The notes under the pieces: generated by a model
What the model saw: the letters and a program-made list of their open reading frames with translations, nothing else
What the model was told of the DNA's origin: nothing
Databases searched by the model: none
Made by a program: the position numbers and the translations under genes
From: Eucommia ulmoides
Taxonomy: Eukaryota > Streptophyta > Magnoliopsida > Garryales > Eucommiaceae
Length of the DNA: 64,000 nt
NCBI GenBank assembly: GCA_016647705.1
Contig: CM028330.1
Span: 45,970,397-46,034,396 of the forward strand
Reading direction: 5' to 3'
Shown: positions 33,612 to 44,919 of the stretch, piece after piece
Layout: each line of letters starts with the position of its first letter
Numbering within the stretch: the first letter of the stretch is position 1

Positions 33612-34514
33612 TGGATAAACATATATTGTATAGGGATTATTAATATAATTTATGAAAATGTTGTTTAGTTGAGTTTGTGTTTTGTTTGCGATTGTTTTTC
33701 ATTATGTTGATTGTGCGTGCCGTATTGTTTGTTTATCATGTTATGAGAATGATTGTTGTGAGAATACGGGGTTTGAAAAATCCCGGATTCGGACTAGAAT
33801 AAACGAACGCCACAATCCTATAACCTGGTCGGGGTTTAGATTGTGGACAATCGATGACGTTGGGATAAGACTCACGTGACCTAGAGTCATTAAGACGTTG
33901 AGGGGGATTTCGGCGTTGACACGAAATCACGTATTCCCTCGTCTTACACTCGAGAGAGGTGGCGAGGGAGTTTTAGAACGGAGATTGTCGATAGGGTAAA
34001 CACAACGCGATGATCCAATAACAGGGAAGAAGTTGGATTGTGTGCAATTAATGACGTTGGGGCGAGACTCACGCAGCCTAGGGTCGTTAAGACGTTGAGG
34101 GGGACTTCTTCGTTGACACAAAGTCGCATATTCCCCCATCTTACACTTGGGAGAGGTGGCGGAGGAGTTTACGAACTGAGATTGTTATATAAGTTGAACG
34201 CCGTTAATATAAACTAAAATGAGACTGAACATGTATTCGTAAACGAAACTAATCTCTAGACAACCTATTCTCTCAAAACTATCCCATATTAATATTAGTA
34301 TTAGTATAGATTAAATTAGGCTATATTAGTATTAGTATTAATTAATTATATTCCATTTTTGTTACCTAGATAAAGTCGAGTTATGATAATCGCGGTACTC
34401 GATAGTAACAACACCAATCCCTATGGATACGATACCCGACCGAAAGGTCCATTATACTAAAACTTGATCCATACGCTTGCGGTGAAAGTGGCACCGCTTA
34501 TTTAGCAGCCACCA
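33612..34514 (+). mobile_element. Athila-like LTR, 3' part only
   Basis: Matches the last 900 bases of the LTRs at 19365 and 46354, from gtggataaacatatattg to the exact LTR end CAGCCACCA at 34514. U3 and TATA are missing. It meets an oppositely oriented LTR at 34515. Confidence 0.8.
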
Positions 34515-36111
34515 CGTATCCACAGGGATTGGTGTCGTTACTATCGAATACCGTATTTGTCGTGACCTAACTTTATCTAAGCGAAAAACAAATGTATTTA
34601 ATTAATTAAACTAATACTAATATAACCTAAATTAACTACACTAATATGCTAATATGTTTTAGGGTGAAGAATTGCCTAGGAATTAACGTGTTTACAAATA
34701 CGTGTTCGATCTCGATTTACTCACGTTTATGATGTTCGACCTATTTGACAACCTCGGTACGTGAACTCCACCGCCACCTCTCCTGAGTGTAAGACGGGGG
34801 AATACATGACTTCGAGTCAATGAAAAAGTCCCCATCAACGTCTTAACGACCCTAGGTCACGTGAGTCTCGCCCAGCGTCATTGATTGCACACAATCCAAC
34901 TCCCTCCCGGGTTATTGGATCGCACGTTATATTCCCCGTCTTATACTCAGGAGAGGTGGCGAGGGAGTTTACGAATGGAGATTTTCAAAAATGATTAAGT
35001 AACACACCCCAAAACTTATTCGAATTCTTACAACTTTAGGAATGTGCAAAAATATATGAACGACAAAGGACGAGTGAGTACTCGAATACCGAACCAATTA
35101 GGATTTTCGGCCTAAACCCAACCGCTCATATCAAGTAGCGAAATGCTAACTTGATTTACTCAAATTGTGCCTTCAATTTAGCGATGTAGGTTTGGAAAAA
35201 GTTCAATCGGCTAGGGTATTTGTTAAGTGTTTAGAATTGAAACGGCTTTTAGGCTTCGACAGGGTAACGAAGGGTAATGATTTAACAGGGTAAACTTAAA
35301 AGGCTCAGGCGATCAAATGAATGCCTAAATCATATCTCCTAAACAACCTCGCTTAGGATTTCGTCTCAAATTTCCCCCAAATCAAGTTCTTGAATCCCTA
35401 TTGTCATGAAATTGAGTAAAGTATAATCGGTTTCAAATCAATTAGATAGTGCTATATTGAGTTTACGTGCTCGTGCATTTAGGATCTACAATAACTTTTA
35501 GTAAGACAATACGTTAAGTACACAGAATCACACATGAATGAGCATTATGCTCGACCTCAAAATAATCAGGGGACAGAGTCATCATCGGGTAAAGGTCCAG
35601 ATGAAACGTAGCACAAAATAACTAAACTAAACAATCTAATACTAAACAAGCATGCAAACGATAAAAGCAGTAAAATTTAACTAATAACATAAACACATAC
35701 TAAGACGTACTACACATCACCACCAACTTAAAACAGGTGATGTCCAAAATAAGCCGTCAGCGATTCCAATAGACAGAATATAGCATGATATTGAAGACAG
35801 GAGTATAGAACACGTACCTGGGAGGCGAGAGACTCTTGCCTCTGACTCAAATCGACGGAGATATATCTAACTTATTTGACCCTGCGTTGCCTCCCAAGAA
35901 GCACTTGGTTTAATATCCTCAACCCGACACATGCCCTCAAGACTGGCAAGATGTTCCAATGAATGAAACGCAGGAGTACCTGTCGATCTAACATCTTCAA
36001 GCATCTTGTAGAAAAACAAAAACAAAACTACAAACGAAAATTATATACAAAAATGCCTAAATTAAAATCAAGTTATTTATTCCCAATATTGATAGCAATC
36101 AACAAGACAAT

Positions 36112-36132
36112 CCCCGGCAACGGTGCCAAAAA
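36112..36132 (-). other. Primer-binding site, tRNA-Asp type
   Basis: The minus strand reads TGGCACCGTTGCCGGGGATTG, one base from the tRNA-Asp complement, and better preserved than the copy at 20946. Confidence 0.85.
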
Positions 36133-36134
36133 CT

Positions 36135-37738
36135 TGGTGGCCGCTAAATAAGCTTTGTCACTTTCACCGCAAGCGTACGGATCAAGTTTTAGTATAGTTA
36201 ACCTTTCAGTCGGGTATCGTATCCACAAGGATTGGTTGAGATTACTATCGAGTATCGCGATTGTCGTAACCTAATTTTATCTAGGTGCTAAAAATAGAAT
36301 TTAATTTAATACTAATACTAAACTAAAATACTAATTAAGTTAACTATACTATAAATACTAATTTGAGATTGTTTAGGGGAGTAGATTGCCTAAGGATTAA
36401 CTTTATTTATTTAAATGCGTTTGATTTCGTTCTAGTTAACATTAACGGCATTCGGCGTATCCGACAATATCGGTTCGTAAACTCCCTCGCCACCTCTTCT
36501 AAGTGTGAGACGAGGTAATACATGATTTCGTGTCAACACCGAAATTCTCCTCAACGTCTTAACAACTCTAGGTCGCGTGAGTCTCGCCCCAACGTCATCG
36601 ATTGCATACTTTTTAATACCCTCCCGAGTCGTTAGATTGTCGTGTTGTATTAACCCTAGTTCGAATCCGGGGTTACCTCTCTCTAGTGTCAAACCTCGTA
36701 TTCTCAATATATCTAAACTAGCATATAATCATAGAAAACATGGCAACACAATCAACATACAAAGAACAACCAAAAACGAAATACAAATTCAACCAAAATT
36801 ACATTTTCATAAATAATACGTTAATCCCTATTACAATCCATGTTTAACTCATGGCCCTAATCGTTTATATAATGTAAAACGAGCTAAACATGCTCAATAA
36901 TTACCAAAATGAAGAAAACAAAGAGAGAAAACGAGCCACTTAGCCGATATCCGAAGATTTACCACTAGAAACATCGATCGTTCGCTTCCTCATTGATCCT
37001 CCACCTCGGGTTGAGAGCTCTCCCTCAAAAATCCCTTATCCTAACCCTAAAATATGGCCTAAGGCCTTAGGGGCTCAAGAAGAGGAAAGAGATGAGGAGA
37101 TAGGAGTATAAATAGGCCAAAAAATATCTAAAAAATATCTATTATGCACAGAGGATTTCTCTTAGGTGAAGGAAACTTTGCCTAGGTGAAGTTAGGTCGG
37201 TAAACTTTCTGCCGGATTTTCGCCTAGGCGAGGTTACTGCAGGTTTGTATTTTGTTTTAACTGTAACTTTTTCATCCGAACTCCGATTGAGGTGATTCAA
37301 AAACCTATGGAAATATAAGAAAAATATCTACAACGTACATGTTTTTAGTGTTTCCAAAATCAAATTGCATCATAGTCCAAAATAGCCTTGAAGTTACAGC
37401 ACTTGTACTAGCTTTGCAGGTTTGGTGACCGCCTAGGCGAAGAAGTAGGCGGTGGACTTGGAAATGTTCTCAACATCTTCATAGCCTAGGTAGAGGTCTA
37501 GATGCCTACGTGGTGGGCTTCTTTCACAATGTTCCCTCCTTACTCATTTATCCACCGTAACTTCGTCCGCTTTGGTTCGATCACATCATTTTCGCTTCGA
37601 TTTCATACATTTTTACCCCTCGCACCTATTTTAATACAAAAAAAATAAAAACATATTAAAACACATAAAAATAACTATAAATGTACTCCAAAACTAACAA
37701 AACCGGTTTGGAAATACATAGGTAATTTACACCTATCA
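36135..37738 (-). repeat. Complete Athila-like LTR
   Basis: Minus-strand start TGATAGGTGTAAATTACC, end GCGGCCACCA. TATA-like CCTATTTATACTCC is at 37103-37117. Upstream of it, at 37150-37500, CGCCTAGGCGA palindromes take the place that ACCGCCGCGGCGGT words hold in the 19365 copy. Confidence 0.85.
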
Positions 37739-37744
37739 GTGGAC

Positions 37745-38983
37745 ATATTCTTAAGTAGAAAACGGGTATTAAGCAAAAAGGAAAGAAGAAATGTCCTAAG
37801 AACCCCAATTTCGATGTCATATTTTTCTTGACTAAGGAAGAGGAAGAAAAATACTACAAAGAAACGGTGAATCAAAAAATCGTTTGTTCTAAACCGGTGG
37901 ATTTTGATAATTTAAGGAACAATCATGTTAATATTGAGGATGTTGTTGATAGATTGGGGTGGAAAACTGTTATTTCCCAAAACAACCCATGGATGTCGCA
38001 TCGGGTTAAAATATTTTACAATAACCAGTCTTTTGGTGATAACAAAATAATCTCTTATGTTAATAGGGTGAACATTAAGTTAAGGATTGAAGAGTTTGCT
38101 CATATTTTGGGAATCAAAAGAGGAAATGTTTTTCATATAACAATACTTTTTGGCTTGTGGATAATTTTAATGCAACTCAAGTGCGTAGAAACTTGAATTT
38201 GGTTGGGAGTAAGGCAGGAACATTGAGTCGTGAGAATCAAATTCTTCGCTCTATAATCACTTATTCCATTGTTCCTAGGGGAAGAAGCTATGCTACGGTT
38301 ACCGACTTTGACCTTTATTTGATGAATGCTATCCTAGAGGGAAAACAAACCGATTTAGCTCATGTCATGTTCGAACACATCTAATATCAGTAATTGTATC
38401 CTCAAGAGTCTTACCTTAGGGTGATGCTCTTCAGAGGATTTTTGTGTATTGTGGTGTTGAAAATGATGCTAAAGATAAGGCGTATATTATGCCTAGTCTA
38501 ACTTGGTTAAATACAAATAGCATAATTTTAATGGGTAATAAGCTTGTAAAAAATACATCGATGAAGAAAAGAGAAGAGGAAAGGAAAATAATGGTTGAGG
38601 AAGAAGTGAGTCTTGGAAGCTTGGATCGAAGAATGGATCAGCTTCAAAATCGATTTGATAATTTTCAACAATATACTGAAGCGCTTGATTGGAAGATGAA
38701 TGGGATGTCCGACGAGATGAAAAGACTTAGAAGCTAGGTTCGAAAGAATTTCAAACACAATAGTAGTTTGGAGGACAACAACAATTTGGAGGACAACAGT
38801 CATTTTGGGGGACAATAGCCTTTAAGAGGACATACGGCATCAGGAACATCTGGTTCATCAAGTTCATATTACCAGCCGATGTCTCCTAGTTCTAGTGGAC
38901 AACCAGGAATATACTATCAGCAGTCTCCTTCCATCAACTCACTCGGTCCACATTACATATTCATGGGTCATGGTCCTCATTAG
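37745..38983 (+). pseudogene. ORF2 of copy A, 'putative plant transposon protein'-like
   Basis: Three frames follow each other. 37750-38196 has FDVIFFLTKEEEEKYY, then VDFDNLRNNHVNIEDVVDRLGW and ISYVNRVNIKLRIEEFAHILGI. 38157-38384 has RSIITYSIVPRGRSYATVTDFDLYLMNAILEGKQ. The two together give the order of the plant family PF20167 (putative plant transposon protein): an L-x-x-x-GW helix, a 'V-x-G-x-x-I-x-x-x-x-x-x-L-GI' block and a final 'FPRG..S.V...D..L...ll.g'. The last frame (38444-38737) adds a charged coiled coil (LDRRMDQLQNRFDNFQQ), then FGGQQQFGGQQSF and a Ser/Tyr/Pro-rich end near 38983. The family's function is unknown. The true start was removed by the Athila-like insertion; copy B keeps it (48183). 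Confidence 0.7.
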
Positions 38984-39384
38984 ACTTTTCTCATTCTCTT
39001 TATTATGGCGTGTAATGGTATTCAGACATGTTTCATTACGTATTATGGAATGTAATACTTAACTTAGGATATGTGATACTCTTAGAATTATATAGGCTTG
39101 ATGGATATTCGCCTATAATCTTGGATTCCTTTCTATGCATAATAATTTATTTCGTCACAATGGTCCACATGAATACTATTATATGTGCAAACTTGAAAAT
39201 CTTAAAATGTGCGATTAATATAATTTTGGGAGAAAATGTTTTTTTTTAAAGTTACATAAATTCAATTTTTAGGGAGTTGATGTTTTAAATTAAGGAGAAT
39301 ATGTTTTATTGAGAAATATTTTCTTTCAAATGAGTAATAATTTTTTAGGTAAATAAAATGTCTTTCATCTTCGTCTCAACTTTT
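38984..39384. other. Non-coding 3' region of copy A
   Basis: AT-rich, no coding motif; leads into the repeated purine motifs. Confidence 0.6.
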
Positions 39385-39754
39385 TGAGATGACAAAGGGG
39401 GAGAAGATATATCATGTTTTGAATATCTGTTCGCCTAAGCATTGTAATCATATAGGGGGAGAAATTTTGTGTTATATTGAAAATCTTTTCGAAATATTTA
39501 GGTTTCTCAATAATGTTCTTAAACAAGTTGAAATAACAAAAGTTGTATGATGTTTTGAATATTTGTTCGCCTAAGCATTGCAATCATATAAGGGGAGAAA
39601 TTGTGTTATATTGAAAATCTTTTTGAAATGTTTATGTTTCTCATTAACAGTGCTTAAACGAGTTGACATAACCCGTCCTTATATTTAGGGGGAGCAGTTA
39701 CAGTATTTTTGAGAAAATATTAAATTTAATTGTCATCATAAAAAAGAGAAAGAT
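39385..39754 (+). repeat. Repeated polypurine motifs and 137-bp duplication before the 3' LTR
   Basis: AAGGGGGAGAAG (39397), ATAGGGGGAGAAA (39455), ATAAGGGGAGAAA (39590) and TTAGGGGGAGCAG (39688) precede the LTR. Two of them lie in a direct duplication of about 137 bases (39411-39547 and 39548-39680, anchor gttcgcctaagcattg). Multiple such motifs are a reported Sirevirus trait; one serves as plus-strand primer. Confidence 0.8.
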
Positions 39755-41279
39755 TGTTGAGCCTAATGTTTTGATAGACAATTAAACGGTGAAATTTTGT
39801 GGAACAAATATTTTTTATTGAGTGGTTTCAGATTTAAGTTCCATATGTTGACATAAGAATAAGATTTGATCGAAAATAATAATCGTTGAAGAATTCATAA
39901 CAGGTGTAAGATGAAGGAATTGAAGATTTAAAGAATATTGAAGACGTTGAAAACAATTCTGGTGAAAACATTTCATTACCTTATGCTCTTGATGCAATCC
40001 GAATTAGAATCACCCGCGACACTTGAAAATAAATAAATCTTATGTGTGTCTTAGTAAAAAGTGATAAGTTTAAGGTCCTAATATGGTTTTCATAATTAAG
40101 TCATTAAAATATTTTTGGTTAAGGGTTTAATTGAAAAAATAGTTTTAACACCTAAAATGGTATGTTTTTGCGTTAATTTGATTAACCGACAAAAGGAGTC
40201 GGTTGATTAACCAAAACAGTAGCTTAAGGAAGTAAAACGGGTAACATACTGAGCAATTCGATCAACCCGCGGGTAGGGTCGTCCGACTAATCATTCTAGT
40301 AACGGAAAATGGAAAATTAAGGGAACACATTGATCCGTTTAGTCAACCGACCAGTAGGTCAGTCAACTGACCAAGCCAATACAATGGTCAGAGTTCTAAT
40401 TATTAGACATGGTTAGTCAACCGGTAATGTGACCATTCAACCGACATCCGTAGTCAAAATGTTTGACTGGCTCAATTTTTTTGGTCAATTTTCTTTGATT
40501 TTGACGATTTTAAATGAGGTTTTCAAGGGAATCAATTGTGTTACTTATATATATCATATATTTTGTGTATCCTATTTATTTGGTGCACATATTTAATTAT
40601 TCTCTTAATTGAATTGATGAAACTACTTCCTATCCTTAAGGATTTTGAATTGAAAAAATTTTGAGGATCAAATCAAGTTTTTCTAAAAGTATTTTTAAAT
40701 TAAACATACTTATTTTTGAAGGTATATGATATATGGGGTCTTAGAGTGTCAATTAACGACATATATTTTGAAAACTAGCCGTTATAGGTCTAGTTCTAAG
40801 TCTATATTAATAGAGACCTGCAGGATTCATAATAATCAATCAAGAACATTCAGATTTTGGCTATTATAAGATAGATTTTTACACTAAAATTTATAAGTGA
40901 CATTAGTGAAAGAGTTCTTGATCGAAACGCTAAGAGTTTTGGTTACCGATTTGTGTTTGTTACTGAGTTATCTTAATCATTTTTCAATGAATTCCGATGA
41001 GACCTTTCCAAGCTAATTATTTTACTTTTGTAGATTATTTGTTTCATTTCTTGGATAAGTCGTTTTGAGAAAAATCATTTTCAAATCTAATTTCAATAAA
41101 ATCTTTTAAAATTGTTTTCATTTAAGAAACTGGATTATATGTTATTTGTGTGTTAAATTGTTTAAATCAGATTTGTACCTCACATAGAATCTATCACTTA
41201 GTATTTTGGGACGTTAATTGAGTATAATCGTATTGAGGTAGTAGAAGCTCCTTGTGAGAGAAAACTAGTGAGTCATTTG
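39755..41279 (+). repeat. 3' LTR of copy A, truncated by copy B
   Basis: Starts TGTTGAGCCTAATGTTTTGATAG after a purine tract and follows the 5' LTR, including the GTCAACCGAC cluster at 40180-40450. It stops at 41279, where the LTR of copy B starts; the remaining 500 or so bases are not found downstream. Confidence 0.8.
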
Positions 41280-44045
41280 TGTTAATCCCAAGATTTTGAT
41301 GGATTATTAAATGTTGATGTTTTTTATGGAACTAACGATTTTATTGAGTATTTCAGTGTAAAAGTTCCATTATTAATGTTATCATGAAGAAATTTGCTAA
41401 GGATGTTAAGGATGCAAAGAGAGACAAAAAAATGGACATTAAGAGATTGAAGATTCAAAAAATCTAGCTAAAAACAACACAAATTAATTTTTAATCTTAA
41501 TGTATCCCAATTAGGATCACACACGCCACAAAAATTAATTTATATTTATGTGTGTTTTTATCAGGATCCTAATTAGTCTACATATTTGCTCCAATGTAAA
41601 ATTGAAGAAGAAATATTGACCTAAGAAATATTAGTGTTTAAAATTGATTAATAGTGTCAATTAAATTAACCGACAAAAGAAATCGGTTAAAGGGTAAAAA
41701 ATGTCAAAGATTGGAGTTGAAATTAACTAAGGTAAAGTTGTTCCAGCAATGATCGATCAACCATCCAAGTAGGATCAGTCAACCGATGGGCGTAGGGTGG
41801 AAAATGGAGCAAATTCTGAATCGATTGGTCAACTGATAACCGAGAAGTAAACTCTGTGAATCAATCGGTCAACCGGACATGTTTGAGAAATGGCTTGGGC
41901 TACAACCTGAATCGATCGGTCGACCGATAGGTCATTGGTCGATTAACCGACCTGGTAGTTTCAGGATTGAAGGATTTCTATGATTTAATCTAAAAGTGGC
42001 CATTAACTAGCCATTTTTGGCTAATTATTTAGAGTTATCTTAGGGATTTGAACTAATAATAGATATATCATCCTTATTTGATTATCCCTATAGATATGGT
42101 ATACTTATTTTAAGTGTTTCTCAAATTGGTACATTAAATACTTCCTATCTTATTTTATTTGTGATTGAGAAATATTTGGAGGACTAAATTGAATATTTTA
42201 AATGTTATAATTAAGTGAATTGAACTAGGATTAAGTCATATTAATATATGAGATCTATATGAACATTTAAATGACATATCTTGTGGGAACTAGCCGTTAG
42301 AGAGCTTATTTCAAATCTATTTAAATAGATCTGCATTTTTTACTTTTAGATATATCATTCTATCAAGAACAAATCAGTTCCTGAACTTTCTGAGAGTCAT
42401 TATTCTGAAAATATACTGAGAGTTTATTGTGAGATTATTCTTGAGAATTGTTTATGAGGAAACTGCTGAGAATTTTGCGATCACCGATCTAAGTTTTAAT
42501 TGCGATTCAGTTTTTATTCTTTCGGTGGTATCCTGGTGAGATCTTTCCAAGCTACTATTTTATAGTTTGAGTTATTATCATTATTACTTGCTTGGATTTA
42601 AGATTTGTGTGAAATCATTTTCAAACTTTAAAGTGCATAAAAATTATTTTTAAAACAATTTTTGTGTTGATCTGATTACGTGCATATTTGTGTGCTACCC
42701 ATATATTTTTATAATTAGATTTTAAATTTCTCACGTAAAATTCTATCACTAATAAATACGAGACATTAATTGAGTTTAAATTAATTTGAGATGGTAGAAG
42801 CTTCGAGTGGGAAAAGACTTATCAATTTATTATAATTGGTGAGTTGTGTGTAGATTAGATATTGTTGGAAATATCTAATCAAGGGCAGCTTGGTTTCAAT
42901 CTCTTCTAGTAAAGAGATTGAGATTTTATCTTTACCTAAGGCATAAAAATGTTAGGTTACTCTTTTTCGTGAAAAGAGATAAGTGTTAATTCTTGCTGAA
43001 TAGAATTAGTTTGTGTGATTTTGTAATGGTTTCATCCTTACCAGTGAAAAGGATACTTATAGTGACTTTTTGTGAGGTTTGATTCTTAGCCTAAGTATAA
43101 AAGAATTAGGTTCTTCCTTAACCTGTGAAAAGGAAATTGTAAATGTTGATGATCGCTCAAAATTAATACCCTTAAAGTGGTTCCGCGATACTGATGTAGT
43201 ACGGTGTTCGAGTAGGGTGTCGAACCACAGAGATCGAACTTGTAATTATCAATTTCTGATTACTTTTCTTTCTTTAGTGAAAACGATTTTGGTTTTTTTA
43301 AAATAAGAAAAGAAAATACTAAATTTAAAGATAAAAATAAAATAAGAACCATGCTAGGAATTGGGGATTAGTATTTTGAGAATTATGTTTTTCTTGTATT
43401 TTCTATTTAAATCGGATTTGTATAAACGAGTGTTCCTAACTACAAGCTGGAACCACTCAGAAAGATTTGGATTGTTATTCTTCGACATGGAATATCTTTG
43501 ATATTTAATTCTTACACTAAACTAATCTAAGGTGAATTACTATCTAAGCATAAACCATCTAGACCAATAATCAATCCCCAAGAATACGATTATGTAACCA
43601 TTAAATCAAGACCACAGGTGCAAGATTTAATGTTCTAGCAGTGATTGAATCTAAAGTAAAATCTCTACAAAAATATTTTGACAATAAATTCAATCATGAT
43701 GAAATTCATTTTTTAGAACATAATTTCTACCACATAATTGTTTATACAATATCCAAATTTAAATAAGAAAAATACAATATTACATAATTTCAAAACTACA
43801 ATACCACAACTCTAACCTGATAGAAGGAAGTTAGTCGCTCATCGTTGTGTAGAACGGTGTTTTCTTGGATACAATCCTTAAAAATACCGTTTAAACTTTG
43901 TACCCCTTAAGAATTCAAACTTCTTCCAATCAAAAATAAAAAATAAAAGAAGAACAAGGAACTATATACAAATAGTGTGGAAATTCTATGGAAATCTGGA
44001 ATATATATGGTAATTGGATGATTCTCTCCACATTTGTTCCAAGCC

Positions 44046-44057
44046 CTCTATTTATAG
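44046..44057 (-). promoter_or_regulatory. TATA box of solo LTR LTR-T
   Basis: CTATAAATAGAG on the minus strand is a consensus plant TATA box, followed downstream by GGCTTGG and a likely transcription start about 30 bases on. Confidence 0.6.
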
Positions 44058-44094
44058 AAAAATTTTAGGGACAAAAATGGAAAAAATAAAAAGA

Positions 44095-44255
44095 AATGAG
44101 GGGCCTTCTAGCCAATTGGCCAACAGCTTGGCCGACGGCCAGGTTTGGTCGGCCACCAAGTGGGCTGGTTATACCAGCCCATAGAGTGGGCTGCCAACCC
44201 ACACAGGTTGGCATATGGCCAACCTATGGGCAGCTTGGCTTCTCTCATAGGGGCA
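44095..44255. repeat. Palindrome cluster in LTR-T
   Basis: Contains GCCAATTGGC, TTGGCC-gac-GGCCAG, GGGCTGGT-ta-TACCAGCCC and GCCAACC-cacaca-GGTTGGC one after another. Local GC content is well above the surroundings. Confidence 0.8.
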
Positions 44256-44919
44256 GCTCGATTGAGCCGCCCTGCTCCAAAAGTCCCATCTTCTGTTCAG
44301 CTTGACGTGGTTTATTCGTTTTTCATCCGATTTGTCCCAAATTAACGTCATTTTGTTCCGAATTCAAAATTCTACAAAAAAAAAAAAAAAAAAAAACAAC
44401 TTAATTTATAATATTTTAATTTATTTAAAATATTAACAAAACTTAATTTAGTGATACTAGATCGCACAAAATGAGGTGCGATCAGTTGATTCTGAGCCTA
44501 TGAAAAAAATAATTATGTAAAGGTTTGGTTCCTACCTGTTTTAAGGAATCTTAGTGGTTTAATGGGTGCAACTCTCTGTGGGGCTTGGAGGATTGGATTA
44601 GCCAAGAGTAGCTTAGTGAACCAGTATACATCGTGGTATGCTACATTCTTACTTTATTTATTTTTTGTTATTTGGGTGTGCACTTAGTTTATATAACACT
44701 TATCAGCTGCTATATAGAGATAATAATTAATTTAAGATTAAATTAACTATTTAAATTTTTAAGTGTTGAAAGATAAATACTTGTTTAAATTTTTTATAAC
44801 TACCCAATTCACCCCCTCTTGGGTAGATCACTGGGCCAACAATTAACATCAGAGTTGGTTTTAATTTGATCTGCTTCACAATATAACTAAACACGATCAC
44901 GTAGGGGCCTGATTCTGAT

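Larger units (their letters stand above)
34515..37738 (-). mobile_element. Athila-like element in inverse orientation, deleted
   Basis: Read on the minus strand: full LTR 37738-36135, tRNA-Asp-type primer-binding site at 36132-36112, non-coding interior 36111-34986 that matches 20967-22140, then a sudden jump into the last 470 bases of an LTR (34985-34515). The 3' half of the interior, the purine tract and the U3 of the 3' LTR were lost. The 3' LTR fragment breaks off at ccctgtggatacg, almost the same base as the truncated 3' LTR at 24389. Confidence 0.8.
29400..41279 (+). mobile_element. Sirevirus-like LTR retrotransposon copy A (gag + second ORF, no pol)
   Basis: 5' LTR 29400-31561, primer-binding site, gag remnant to about 33050, palindromic motif block 33190-33310, a later Athila-like insertion (33612-37738), a second ORF (37745-38983), repeated AGGGGGAG-type purine motifs (39385-39754), and 3' LTR from 39755, cut at 41279 by copy B. 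TGTTG...CAACA LTR ends, coiled-coil gag with a CCHC knuckle and several AGGGGGAG motifs before the 3' LTR are features reported for Sireviruses (Ty1/copia). No protease, integrase or RT is present in either copy, so the family appears non-autonomous. Confidence 0.75.
43150..44484 (-). mobile_element. Solo LTR, Athila-like family LTR-T, target duplication GTTGA
   Basis: On the plus strand it runs TGATCGCTC...GCGATCA, flanked by gttga at 43145-43149 and 44485-44489. A canonical TATA box, CTATAAATAGAG, is on the minus strand at 44057-44046, so the LTR is read leftward. Its 3' part has gatctctgtggttcgacacc, close to the conserved CCCTGTGGATWCGAYACC word of the Athila-like LTRs. Palindromes cluster at 44095-44255, upstream of the TATA box. 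A 21-bp A-run is at 44376-44396. Confidence 0.85.
41280..44841 (+). repeat. 5' LTR of copy B with nested insertion
   Basis: Starts TGTTAATCCCAAGATTTTGATGG and ends GGGTAGATCACTGGGCCAACA. Removing 43150-44489 leaves about 2.2 kb, the length of the other LTRs. Palindromic words of the form TCGGTCAACCGAT and GATCGGTCGACCGAT lie at 41690-41960. Confidence 0.85.

Noticed and set aside
44096..44351. 60-69 codon frames on both strands rich in Trp, Pro and Gly
   Set aside because: They fall on the GC-rich palindrome block of a solo LTR.
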